The notes below the pieces were generated by a model. That model was not told the DNA's origin, did not search any database, and saw only the letters and a list, made by a program, of their open reading frames with translations. A program made the position numbers and the translations under genes. This document shows positions 16,183-23,956 of a stretch of 24,876 nt of DNA, piece after piece. This stretch comes from SAR324 cluster bacterium (lineage in GTDB: Bacteria; SAR324; XYD2-FULL-50-16), in contig NVSR01000008.1 in the NCBI GenBank assembly GCA_002401295.1, positions 19,434 to 44,309 on the forward strand, given 5' to 3'. Within the stretch, counting starts at the first letter, position 1, and every line of letters begins with the position of its first letter.

Positions 16183-16488
16183 TTAAAATTCGATATCTCC
16201 ATCGTAGACAATCAGGCCCCTTTCCGGGCTATAGTCTAAATCAACTACAATATGCCCCCGCTTAACCTTATAATGGCGTAAGGCTGATTTAACGGGGATA
16301 GGGATTAAGTGGTTTCTTAAATCCCTCTCTTCGACATAGTCATCTTTTAGTACGCAAAGAATGATATGTCCTGTGGTTTGCATATAGCAGTACCACTTTT
16401 GTAATTCTGGTGGCAGGGGTGTGATGTATTCTTTATCTGGAACGAGCAGGTTTCTAAAAGTGCTTAAAACAAAAGTTTCGGGATCCAT
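16183..16488 (-). CDS. Small hypothetical cytoplasmic protein
   Basis: A 101-residue protein that I do not recognise. It has no signal peptide or membrane segment. The N-terminal half is mixed (residues 1-35, with PLPPELQKWYCYMQT), and residues 40-101 read as beta-strands separated by charged turns: HIILCVLKDDYV, then RHYKVKRGHIVVDLDYS, then GLIVYDGDIEF. No SD site precedes the ATG. The best promoter match (16494-16522) would place the transcript start at or very near the ATG, so translation could be leaderless. It lies downstream of the sensor kinase gene on the same strand but 295 bases away, so a separate unit is more likely. Confidence 0.6.
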   Translation of the reverse strand: MDPETFVLSTFRNLLVPDKEYITPLPPELQKWYCYMQTTGHIILCVLKDDYVEERDLRNHLIPIPVKSALRHYKVKRGHIVVDLDYSPERGLIVYDGDIEF

Positions 16489-16493
16489 AAGCT

Positions 16494-16522
16494 ATTTCAG
16501 AAAAAAATTAAGGCTTGGTCAA
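16494..16522 (-). promoter_or_regulatory. Candidate promoter giving a leaderless transcript
   Basis: On the minus strand TTGACC (16522-16517), a 17-base spacer and TGAAAT (16499-16494). Only five bases separate the -10 element from the ATG at 16488, so the predicted start of transcription coincides with the start codon, in keeping with the missing SD site. Confidence 0.35.
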
Positions 16523-16751
16523 AAGGAAAAAAATAATCATTGATAACAGCTTTCAATGCAAATATGCAGCCTAAACTTCTTTTTCCCATTCCACTACTTA
16601 AAAAAAGAAAAGTACCCACACAAAAAAGCTGGAAAATTCTACTGGAAAGTTACAGCTTTTTCAGCATATTAATTGAGCCCTCTCTTTAGATAGGATTTTT
16701 TTGCCTCATCCTTAGTAGATTTTTTTTAGAAGATAAAATTATCTGATGCGG

Positions 16752-16776
16752 GATGGGTAAAACTTGCCTACCCATC
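16752..16776 (-). terminator. Possible terminator hairpin after the sensor kinase gene
   Basis: GATGGGTA (16752-16759) and TACCCATC (16769-16776) form a perfect eight-base stem seven bases past the stop of the minus-strand kinase gene. The following bases on the minus strand hold only a short T-run (ATAATTTT), so termination efficiency is uncertain. Confidence 0.45.
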
Positions 16777-16783
16777 TTGGGGA

Positions 16784-19018
16784 CTAATTTTGAGGTATTG
16801 AAATCTCAAAACAGGTTCCCTGATCTAAAACACTATCAACTTTAAGTTCTCCACCTAGTTCCTCTACTACAACTTTCACGGCATCCATGCCCACCCCTCG
16901 ACCGGAAACCATCGAGACGGATTCTTTGGTCGAGAATCCCGGCGCAAAAATCAATTTGAGAATCGCAGCAGCATCCAGTTGGCTGGCTTCTTCCGGAAGT
17001 AGTATTTTGTTCTCTAAGGCAATTTGCAGTAGTCGCGCAGGATCAATACCGGCACCGTCATCAGTGACGAGTAGTTTTAAACTATTTTCTTCTAATGAAG
17101 CTTTTAATGTTAGCTGGCCTACCCGTTGTTTGCCCAACATCACCCTGAGATCAGGAGTCTCCAATCCATGATCAACACTATTGCGAATCAGGTGAATCAG
17201 AACGCTAAAGAGGGGGTCCAAGTGCTCAAAAGAAACGTCCACTTCCATGCCCTCAAATTTCACTTGGATTTCTTTACCAAGCTTGACGGCAAGTTCCTCC
17301 GCGGCTATAGCATACTTTTTAAATAGTGGAGCAATAGGTTGTTTACGCAGCCTTGCAATCTCTTTTTTGACTTCCAGACTATATCGATCCCCTAAGAGTT
17401 GTGCCAATCTGGATTCTAATTTTTCCAGCTTGGGTTGGGAAACTTTGAAGACGGATTCCCTGGAATTTCGTTCTTCTGCTGGTAAGATTTCATTCAAGTC
17501 AATCAAGACTTTTTGCAAGATCTCTCTTAACTGTTGAGTTTGTTGAGCAAGAGAGGAACATTGCTCTACATTCAGCAGTTCTTGATTATTTTTAAACTCA
17601 GTTAATTGGTTTTCGATAGCATGAGCTTTTTGGGATAAATCCTTCAGGGCATAACTGGCGGCACCCCCTTTAATAGTATGGAACGAACGGAACAAACCAT
17701 CCAAATCAACCTGAGTGGGCTCTACTTGCAGCATGGATAAAACTCCATCGAATTGCTGCTCTAATTCATGCAGGAAATGAATAAAACCATCCTTATCGGT
17801 GGCTACTTTGACGATGATCTCTTTACGTTCTTCATCCAGTTTTATTTGTTGAGCCAGTTGCTTTTGGAGAGTTACATCCGTCAGAATCAGCATGATTTTT
17901 ACCCTGCTGTTGTCTCCCGTAGTTTGGATGGGACGATACTCCAGTTCCAGAATCCGCTGATTAATTTTTAATTCTTTAGGTAGTAATTCTTCAACCAAGG
18001 ATAGGTTAGAGATATCCGCAAAGATAAGGTCTAATAATTCACGAATAGCGCTAGGATCTTTGCTTTGCGTGCCCTCAAAAAGTGTAGTCAGCACATCCTT
18101 TTGCGCAATCTCCGACCCCAAAAAACTATGACAAGCCTTTGAATACTCACTGCCGATTTTATAATCTTGCTCAAAGGTCAGGAAGCCCTGCCCTGAGTTA
18201 TCCATGAGTTCTTTGATAGCCTGACTACGTTCCGCCACCTTACTTTCCAATCCTTTTCGCTCGGTAATATCGCGAATAATACCACTATATTGAGCATCAT
18301 TTTCTGTTTTCCAGCCAGCTAAGGATAATTCAATGGGAAATTCAGAACCGTTTTTCCGGACTCCATGCAACTCTACGGTGGTTCCGATAGCCCTGGGAGC
18401 TCCTCCCGCATTCATGCGCTCTATACCCTGGTTGTGAGCTTCGTGGTAACGCTCAGGAATAATCATGCGCAAATTTTTACCCAAAACCTCTTCTTCTCGA
18501 TATTTAAAAACCGATTCGGCACCAGTGTTCCAGGTCGTGATTTGTCCTTCACTATCAGCCGTGATGATCGCATCGTTGGCTGAGGCGATAATGGCACGGA
18601 ATCTCAGGTCAGCTTCACGTTTTGCGGCTTCTGCTTTTTTGCGTAAGCTAATGTCACGGATGATGCCTCCGTAGAAACGTCCCTCCTCGGATTGCCAAGT
18701 TGAAAGAGAAAGTTCAATCGGAAATTCAGTGCCGTCTCTATGTAGGCCATGCACCTCAAGAGTCAAGCCAATGGCCTGTGCTTTGTGGCCTTCACTCATT
18801 CTTCGAATCCCTTGATTGTGAGCTTCACGATATCTTTCGGGAATGAAGAGGGTCAACAATTTACCTAAAACTTCTTCCTTACGATAACCAAAGAGACCTT
18901 CCGCCCCCTTATTCCAAGACAGGATTCGCCCTTCTTGATCACCGGAGATGATCGCATCATTAGCAGAATCCATAATGGATTTAAATCTTAGTTCTGAGTC
19001 TTTGACTAATTCCTTCAT
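16784..19018 (-). CDS. PAS-PAS-HPt-HATPase sensor kinase, CheA-like without CheW domain
   Basis: A 744-residue soluble histidine kinase. Two very similar PAS domains (about 10-125 and 138-252) each contain SANDAII, WNxGAE, EEVLGK, IPERY.EAHNQGI and EFPIELSL, evidence of an internal duplication, and each ends in a PAC-type IIRDI. A third, diverged PAS-like segment spans 262-385. An HPt domain follows (about 405-505) with the phospho-acceptor His447 in RSFHTIKGGA. The ATP-binding domain has N-box IRNSVDHGLE (Asn613, His617), G1 box TDDGAGID and G2 box GRGVGMD at 706-712, the layout seen in CheA. No dimerisation-box HisKA, no CheW-like domain, no receiver and no membrane segments are visible, so it is not a standard chemotaxis CheA. 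AGGA lies seven bases before the ATG. The partner response regulator is not in the window. The PAS input may bind haem or flavin, but this cannot be decided here. Confidence 0.9.
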   Translation of the reverse strand: MKELVKDSELRFKSIMDSANDAIISGDQEGRILSWNKGAEGLFGYRKEEVLGKLLTLFIPERYREAHNQGIRRMSEGHKAQAIGLTLEVHGLHRDGTEFPIELSLSTWQSEEGRFYGGIIRDISLRKKAEAAKREADLRFRAIIASANDAIITADSEGQITTWNTGAESVFKYREEEVLGKNLRMIIPERYHEAHNQGIERMNAGGAPRAIGTTVELHGVRKNGSEFPIELSLAGWKTENDAQYSGIIRDITERKGLESKVAERSQAIKELMDNSGQGFLTFEQDYKIGSEYSKACHSFLGSEIAQKDVLTTLFEGTQSKDPSAIRELLDLIFADISNLSLVEELLPKELKINQRILELEYRPIQTTGDNSRVKIMLILTDVTLQKQLAQQIKLDEERKEIIVKVATDKDGFIHFLHELEQQFDGVLSMLQVEPTQVDLDGLFRSFHTIKGGAASYALKDLSQKAHAIENQLTEFKNNQELLNVEQCSSLAQQTQQLREILQKVLIDLNEILPAEERNSRESVFKVSQPKLEKLESRLAQLLGDRYSLEVKKEIARLRKQPIAPLFKKYAIAAEELAVKLGKEIQVKFEGMEVDVSFEHLDPLFSVLIHLIRNSVDHGLETPDLRVMLGKQRVGQLTLKASLEENSLKLLVTDDGAGIDPARLLQIALENKILLPEEASQLDAAAILKLIFAPGFSTKESVSMVSGRGVGMDAVKVVVEELGGELKVDSVLDQGTCFEISIPQN

Positions 19019-19360
19019 ATTTTTTCCTCTCCGGAAGTGCTTAGGGGATAGTTGCTTTGTGAAAGCTTGAGTTTGCTGCTGACTACGAGGCTATCACTCC
19101 TTATCCAACAAGAATCTGTTATTTGTCTATGACATAGAGCAGTTAAATATAGGGAATTCTATAAAAAAATAAAATTCTGTAAACTACAACTTTGGGAGAA
19201 AGTATAAATTCAATGTTTAGGACAGAAGGATTTGAATAGGGGTTATCAATTTTGAGAAAATCAATTAGCCTGAGTTTCTCTTTTCTTAGCCCAGAAGCAG
19301 GAGTTCTAAGAACCCCGAGTTTTTTACGAGCGATTACTGACGAATTTTTTGGAATCATCA
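19019..19360. other. Divergent intergenic region between kinase and hslO
   Basis: 342 bases, AT-rich, carrying the promoters of the divergent kinase and hslO genes. I find no -35/-10 pair convincing enough to report. A small dyad GTTCT-A-AGAAC lies at 19303-19313, 48 bases before the hslO start. A 78-codon minus-strand frame overlapping the hslO start has no SD site and looks spurious. Confidence 0.45.
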
Positions 19361-20227
19361 ATGACAGAACAGGACACACTACAACGTTTCATTTTTGAAA
19401 ATACTGATTCCAGAGGAGAACTCGTTCACCTGGAAAAGAGCTATCAAAGCGCTTTGGAGCGTAGGGAATACCCTCCTGCAATCAGACAACTCTTGGGTGA
19501 GGTGATGGTCGCAGCGACTCTGCTCTCTGCTACTATCAAGTTTAAGGGAAAGCTGAGCTTACAGTTGAAAAGTGAAGGCTTGCTCAAGATTCTCCTGGTG
19601 CAAATCACCCATGATCAAAAAATGAGGGCCATGGCTGATTGGTCTGGAGAGGTGACGGATCAAACCTTTCCGGCATTGATTGGCAGAGCCTATTTCTCCA
19701 TTACGATTGAACCGGAAAAAGGTGAGCGTTACCAAGGAATCGTTCCGCTGGATAAAGATACATTCAGCTTATGTTTAGAAGAATACTTCCAACAGTCAGA
19801 GCAATTGCCCACAAAAATTCGTTTGGAAGTTTCAGAGACGAAAGCTGCGGGTTTGCTTTTGCAAACATTGCCACAACAAGAGGATCTGGAAGGGGAAAAA
19901 GGCTGGGAGCACGTTACCACCTTGGCAGCCACGATCAAGCGGGAAGAATTGCTGGATCTCTCCAACGAGGAATTACTCTATCGTCTATACCATGCTGAAC
20001 AAGTTCGGCTTTTTGAGACACAGCCTGTAATTTTCCGTTGTCTCTGTTCCCAAGAACGTTGTGAGCAGGCCATTTTGACTCTAGGAGCCGCTGAAATAAA
20101 AGACATCATGGAAGAGGACCAGCAAGCCTCCATGAAGTGTGAATTCTGCAACACTGACTATATTTTAGATCTTGTGGACTTAGCCCGACTCCATAAGCAG
20201 GCCTCAGAAAACTTTGCCGATGCGTAG
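19361..20227 (+). CDS. hslO: Redox-regulated chaperone Hsp33
   Basis: A 288-residue holdase chaperone that is activated in the cytoplasm by oxidative unfolding of its zinc-binding C-terminal domain. The four zinc-ligand cysteines are in the expected pattern: CLC (Cys227, Cys229), then after 30 residues CEFC (Cys260, Cys263). An extra Cys234 follows the first pair. N-terminal family features include LGEVMVAATLLSATIKFKGKLSLQL, and ERYQGIVPL in the middle of the domain. I start at ATG 19361, with GGA about eight bases upstream, rather than at a TTG four codons earlier. Length is normal for the family. A small membrane-anchored protein gene follows 91 bases later on the same strand. Confidence 0.95.
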   Translation: MTEQDTLQRFIFENTDSRGELVHLEKSYQSALERREYPPAIRQLLGEVMVAATLLSATIKFKGKLSLQLKSEGLLKILLVQITHDQKMRAMADWSGEVTDQTFPALIGRAYFSITIEPEKGERYQGIVPLDKDTFSLCLEEYFQQSEQLPTKIRLEVSETKAAGLLLQTLPQQEDLEGEKGWEHVTTLAATIKREELLDLSNEELLYRLYHAEQVRLFETQPVIFRCLCSQERCEQAILTLGAAEIKDIMEEDQQASMKCEFCNTDYILDLVDLARLHKQASENFADA

Positions 20228-20318
20228 GTTGGAGTAGAAAGAACAATTGCGCTTCTTTGCTAGAGTCGGGGCTGTCTGGGAGAAAACTTAAAATATCATT
20301 AACTATTAGAGGAGGAAA

Positions 20319-20651
20319 ATGACAGTTATATTGCTTACCTTGTTGATAGGTTCTTTTTGGTTCGGCTTTAAGATGGGTAATAAAAAACGAGACAAGACTT
20401 ATATTCAGGAGGTTACAGTACCAGCTGACCAAGAAGAGCGGGATCATCGGCTAAGAATGGCAATTATTAGCTATGAGTTAGCAAAGGCACTGGGGGACAA
20501 GGATCTAGTTAGTGATACTTTGAAAATGGCTAAGGAAAAACTGTCCGTGGATGAGCAGAAGTTTTTGATATCATACATTGCAAGTAAAACAGCTGAAGAA
20601 GAAAATCTCAGAGAAGCATTGAATCAAGAAGAACCCAAATTTTTGAACTAA
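20319..20651 (+). CDS. Small single-pass membrane protein
   Basis: A 110-residue protein I do not recognise. Residues 2-19 form one hydrophobic segment (VILLTLLIGSFWFGFKMG), followed by a Lys/Arg-rich stretch (KKRDK) that fits an N-out, cytoplasmic-body anchor by the positive-inside rule. The rest is charged and helical, with a possible coiled-coil or TPR-like helical pair (AIISYELAKALGDKDLVSDT, then AKEKLSVDEQKFLISYIAS) and a Glu-rich C-terminus. A strong SD sequence, GAGGAGG, precedes the ATG by four bases, which supports it as a genuine gene. It lies 91 bases after hslO on the same strand and may be co-transcribed with it. Confidence 0.78.
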   Translation: MTVILLTLLIGSFWFGFKMGNKKRDKTYIQEVTVPADQEERDHRLRMAIISYELAKALGDKDLVSDTLKMAKEKLSVDEQKFLISYIASKTAEEENLREALNQEEPKFLN

Positions 20652-20740
20652 TTGCTCAGAACTCAGAATACAAGAAAGCAAATTGTGAGACAGCCGTACT
20701 AAACCTTGCCTCCAAGGGAATTATGATCTTCTTGCATCTA

Positions 20741-20768
20741 TCCTTCGTATTCTTCGTGGTTATTCTTT
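20741..20768. repeat. Degenerate dispersed-repeat-like segment (CTTCGT.TTCTTCGTGGTTA)
   Basis: TTCGTATTCTTCGTGGTTA contains a short internal near-repeat and resembles intergenic repeats of the type CTTCGTGTTCTTCGTGGTTA that I recall from many environmental genomes. It is a single copy here, so this is only a suggestion. Confidence 0.3.
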
Positions 20769-20774
20769 TAAAGG

Positions 20775-20799
20775 GCCTCCTAAGGCATTCCCAGGAGGC
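20775..20799 (-). terminator. Hairpin between convergent genes, likely terminator of the ALDH7 gene
   Basis: GCCTCCT (20775-20781) and AGGAGGC (20793-20799) form a seven-base GC-rich stem with an eleven-base loop, seven bases past the minus-strand stop. On the plus strand it is followed by TTTGCATT and on the minus strand by CCTTT, so it may act weakly in both directions for the two converging genes. Confidence 0.5.
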
Positions 20800-20805
20800 T
20801 TTGCA

Positions 20806-22335
20806 TTATGCTTTCAGGTTTAAATTGAAGTTAATGCCTTGAGAGAGAGGTAAGGATTTCCCCCAATTGATGGTTGTTGTTTGTCGCCGCATGTAGGCTT
20901 TCCAGGCATCAGAGCCAGCCTCTCGCCCACCACCCGTATCTTTTTCTCCACCAAAAGCTCCACCAATCTCAGCTCCTGACGTACCGACGTTCACGTTTGC
21001 CAGACCACAGTCACTTCCCGCAACGGAAAGAAACTGTTCGATATGATTCAGGTCATTAGAGAAAATGGCAGAGGAGAGTCCATGACTGGAGTTGTTGTTA
21101 ATCTGCAAGGCTTCTTCAAAGTGCTCATACTCTAGGATATAGAGAATAGGTACGAAGGTTTCCTTCTGTAGGACTGGGCTGTCCTTATGGATACCAACGA
21201 TAGTGGGTTCCACAAAATTTCCATTGCTCTTTAGTACTTTACCACCATAACGCAAGGAACCACCCGCAGCGGTAATAGTCTTTAGAATCCGCTTGTAGGT
21301 TTTAACTGCTCCTTCATCAATCAAAGGCCCCATTAAGGTTCCTGTTTCTAAGGGATCACCAATCACTACCTGTCGATAGGCATGCACTAAACGTCCGATC
21401 AATTCTTCCTTGAGCTCTTGATGCACGATGATCCTGCGGGTACTGGTACATCGTTGGCCTGCAGTGCCCACTGCGCCAAAAGTAATTGCAGGAACCGCCA
21501 GGTTGAGGTCAGCGCTCTTGTCCACGATAATTGCGTTATTTCCACTCAACTCTAAAATGGTCTTACCCAGACGTTTGGAAACGACTTGGGCAACATGGCG
21601 TCCTATTTTTGTCGATCCGGTGAAAGAAATTAGAGGAATCCTAATGTCTTGAATGAAGTGGTCTGCGAGAGTTTTATTGGGAGGAATGAAAGTGGAAAAA
21701 ATTCCTGAGTAACCGTTCCTAGACAAAACTTGATCACAAATATTTTGTACAGCAATCGCACAGAGGGGAGTTTTCTCTGAAGGTTTCCAAATCACGACAT
21801 TTCCCGCAATCGCCGCAATGAAAGCGTTCCAGGCCCAAACTGCTACGGGAAAATTAAACGCTGTGATAACTCCAACAATACCCAAGGAATGCCATTGCTC
21901 ATACATGCGATGATTCTCTCGTTCCGAGTGCATGGTTTTTCCATAGAGCATCCGTGACTGCCCCACGGCAAAATCAGCCATATCAATCATTTCTTGAACT
22001 TCACCATCACCCTCTTCCTTGAGTTTACCCATTTCTATGGAAATCAAGGTTCCTAAGGCATCCTTGTTTTCTCGCAGGGCCTCACCGATTTGCCGTATGA
22101 CTTCTCCTCGTTTTGGGGCCGGTACTTTCCGCCAAGTCTGGAAAGACTCTTTCGCATTGCAAATGACTTGTTCATAATCCGCTTCCGAACAGGGCAGTAC
22201 AGCAGCGATGACTTGATTATCCCTGGGGCTAATGGAGTCTAATCTGTGTCTGCCTGTCCCTTGAAAAATATAATCTTGATTGGAATAACATCCAGGATTA
22301 ACCTCTTGAATGCCTAGTTTTTTTAAAAATTCCAT
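20806..22335 (-). CDS. ALDH7-family aldehyde dehydrogenase (antiquitin / piperideine-6-carboxylate dehydrogenase type)
   Basis: A 509-residue NAD(P)-dependent aldehyde dehydrogenase. Catalytic residues are in place: Asn161 (TAFNFPVAVWAWN), Lys184 (WKPSEKTP), Glu262 (LELSGNNAI), Cys296 (GQRCTSTRR) and Glu393 (KETFVP). The C-terminal motif NVNVGTSGAEIGGAFGGEKD followed by TGGGREAGSDAWKAYMRR is diagnostic of family ALDH7, whose characterised members oxidise alpha-aminoadipate semialdehyde in lysine breakdown and, in some cases, betaine aldehyde. AGGAG lies five bases before the ATG. Bacterial relatives are called amaB or pcd; I leave the symbol open because the neighbouring choline transporter makes betaine aldehyde an alternative substrate. 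It is 397 bases downstream of choV on the same strand, so co-transcription is possible but not evident. Confidence 0.93.
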   Translation of the reverse strand: MEFLKKLGIQEVNPGCYSNQDYIFQGTGRHRLDSISPRDNQVIAAVLPCSEADYEQVICNAKESFQTWRKVPAPKRGEVIRQIGEALRENKDALGTLISIEMGKLKEEGDGEVQEMIDMADFAVGQSRMLYGKTMHSERENHRMYEQWHSLGIVGVITAFNFPVAVWAWNAFIAAIAGNVVIWKPSEKTPLCAIAVQNICDQVLSRNGYSGIFSTFIPPNKTLADHFIQDIRIPLISFTGSTKIGRHVAQVVSKRLGKTILELSGNNAIIVDKSADLNLAVPAITFGAVGTAGQRCTSTRRIIVHQELKEELIGRLVHAYRQVVIGDPLETGTLMGPLIDEGAVKTYKRILKTITAAGGSLRYGGKVLKSNGNFVEPTIVGIHKDSPVLQKETFVPILYILEYEHFEEALQINNNSSHGLSSAIFSNDLNHIEQFLSVAGSDCGLANVNVGTSGAEIGGAFGGEKDTGGGREAGSDAWKAYMRRQTTTINWGKSLPLSQGINFNLNLKA

Positions 22336-22732
22336 GAGAGCTCCTATCGATAGAAGATTCCAAATTTATTTTCTAGAAAAGCCCGCAAGCTAAAGTCATC
22401 TTGTTTGACTATGGCTTCACAAGACCCCGGAAAGGTGAGTGCAGCCAACATCGGTAAGTGATTTGAAAGGAAAGCATTATTTACCCTATCAACTACTTAT
22501 CCAGACTTCCAGGGAAATTCGTTATGGGGGGTTCCGTAAAGTAGGGCTCAATTAGATTAAGAAGGAGGGAATGCTATCTGGACTGGAAATGAAAGCGATC
22601 CTTCGACATTCAAGATTCAAAATAATATCAAATGTCGAACAAGGAATGTCGAATGGTGAAGTGAAATTCAGGGTTTTTCCCGGCAAAACTGTCCTGATTG
22701 AGTACTAGGGATGCCTTTGCTGACGAGGAAAA
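22336..22732. other. Intergenic region between choV-like and ALDH7 genes
   Basis: 397 bases on the same-strand boundary. No gene was seen. It contains the TTCGACATT inverted-repeat cluster (22602-22653) and presumably the promoter of the dehydrogenase gene, for which I find no convincing boxes. No clear terminator follows the ATPase gene. Confidence 0.5.
22602..22653. repeat. Cluster of ATGTCGAA / TTCGACAT elements
   Basis: TTCGACATT at 22602-22610 faces AATGTCGAA at 22631-22639 as a perfect nine-base inverted repeat, and a second copy AATGTCGAA follows at 22645-22653. The layout resembles dispersed intergenic repeats of the type CATTCGACATTCCTTGTTCGACATT that I recall from several environmental bacteria. 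Confidence 0.5.
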
Positions 22733-23956
22733 TCAAGGGGCGGCAAGAGCTTGAGCAGGGGGTACCTTGACTCCTTTACCCAGGATGCTCCAATAAATTT
22801 CATCGTCACCTACCACACCCAGTAGTTTTCCATCTTCTACAATGAGGACGGGCGTTCCTAATTCCCAACGAAATTCAATGATTTCCCTCATGATCATCTC
22901 TTGACTCCCTAGAAGAATCACATCAGATCTTTCAGTCTGATATTTCAAACCAGGTTCATAGTTTAAAAATTGACCAGCTTTGCCATCAATCATGACTTTT
23001 TGAGGGACGTTGTTCTTATCCAAAGTCAGGCGATATCGCCCCCAGTAATCCAACCATAGTTCTTTTCCCCGACGACGGATGGCATCCAGAGGATTCATCA
23101 ATACTTTGCCGGTTAAGGCATTCAGAGGATTTAAGTGTGAGACGAAATCAGCGACATATTGATTGGCAGGATAGAGAATAATCTCTTCGGGAGTTCCGTA
23201 TTGGACAATCACTCCGTCTTTCATAATGGCGATATGCGTGCCGAGTTTAACAGCTTCATCCAGGTCATGACTGACGAAAATGATAGTTTTGTGGAGTGTG
23301 GATTGTAATTCCAGCAACTCATCTTGCAGGTGATGACGAATCAAGGGATCCAAAGCTGAAAAAGGTTCATCCATCAATAAGACATCCGCATCTGTGGCAA
23401 AAGCTCTGGCTAAGCCGACTCTTTGTTGCATGCCTCCTGAGAGTTCGTGGACGAATTTATCTTTCCACTCTGTCAGGTGAACCAATTTTAACTTTTCCTC
23501 CACCCTAGCCTTACGTTCGGATCGAGGCACTCCTTTTAACTCTAAACCCAAGCCGACATTCGACTCCACCGTTCTCCAGGGTAAAAGACCAAAATGTTGA
23601 AAAACCATGGAGATGCGTTCCATGCGTAACCGGCGTAGGGTGTCTTCGTCGCAACTGGCCACATCCACCAACTGATCGCCATCTTTGATGATAACCTGCC
23701 CCCTGGTAGGTTTATTGAGGCCATTGGCACTGCGTAAAAGGGTAGATTTTCCAGAGCCGGAAAGGCCCATTAAAACACAAATCTCTCCTTCTTTTACTTT
23801 GATAGAAGCATTGTGCACGCCAACTGTATTACCTGTGGCTTCCAGGATTGTTGTTCGATCTTGCCCCTGATCTAAGCGCCGGATGGCTTCCTGCGGTGTT
23901 TTACCAAAGATGATATCCACATTTTTAAACTCAATCATTGCTGTCATAAGACTCAT
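22733..23956 (-). CDS. choV: Choline/glycine betaine ABC transporter ATP-binding protein (ChoV-like)
   Basis: A 407-residue ABC ATPase that would drive import of choline or a betaine across the inner membrane. Walker A GLSGSGKST (64-72), Q-loop Gln120 in MVFQHFGLLPWR, signature LSGGMQQR (172-179), Walker B LLMDEPFSALDP (Asp196, Glu197) and H-loop His230 are intact. The N-terminal stretch FGKTPQEAIRRLDQG followed by TTILEATGNTVGV is typical of the choline-type subfamily, as opposed to plain ProV. Residues 285-395 form a C-terminal regulatory, CBS-like region (TPVLIVEDGKLLGVVGDDEI). I start at ATG 23956, which shares one base with the permease stop (TAATG) and has GGAG upstream; an ATG at 23974 inside the permease gene is less likely. 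It is translationally coupled to the permease gene. Confidence 0.92.
   Translation of the reverse strand: MSLMTAMIEFKNVDIIFGKTPQEAIRRLDQGQDRTTILEATGNTVGVHNASIKVKEGEICVLMGLSGSGKSTLLRSANGLNKPTRGQVIIKDGDQLVDVASCDEDTLRRLRMERISMVFQHFGLLPWRTVESNVGLGLELKGVPRSERKARVEEKLKLVHLTEWKDKFVHELSGGMQQRVGLARAFATDADVLLMDEPFSALDPLIRHHLQDELLELQSTLHKTIIFVSHDLDEAVKLGTHIAIMKDGVIVQYGTPEEIILYPANQYVADFVSHLNPLNALTGKVLMNPLDAIRRRGKELWLDYWGRYRLTLDKNNVPQKVMIDGKAGQFLNYEPGLKYQTERSDVILLGSQEMIMREIIEFRWELGTPVLIVEDGKLLGVVGDDEIYWSILGKGVKVPPAQALAAP

Noticed and set aside
19303..19313. GTTCT-A-AGAAC dyad as an hslO operator
   Set aside because: Five-base arms with a single central base are expected by chance in a window of this size; no second copy seen.
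19143..19379. 78-codon minus-strand frame upstream of hslO
   Set aside because: Overlaps the hslO start, lacks an SD site and resembles no protein; more likely promoter DNA.
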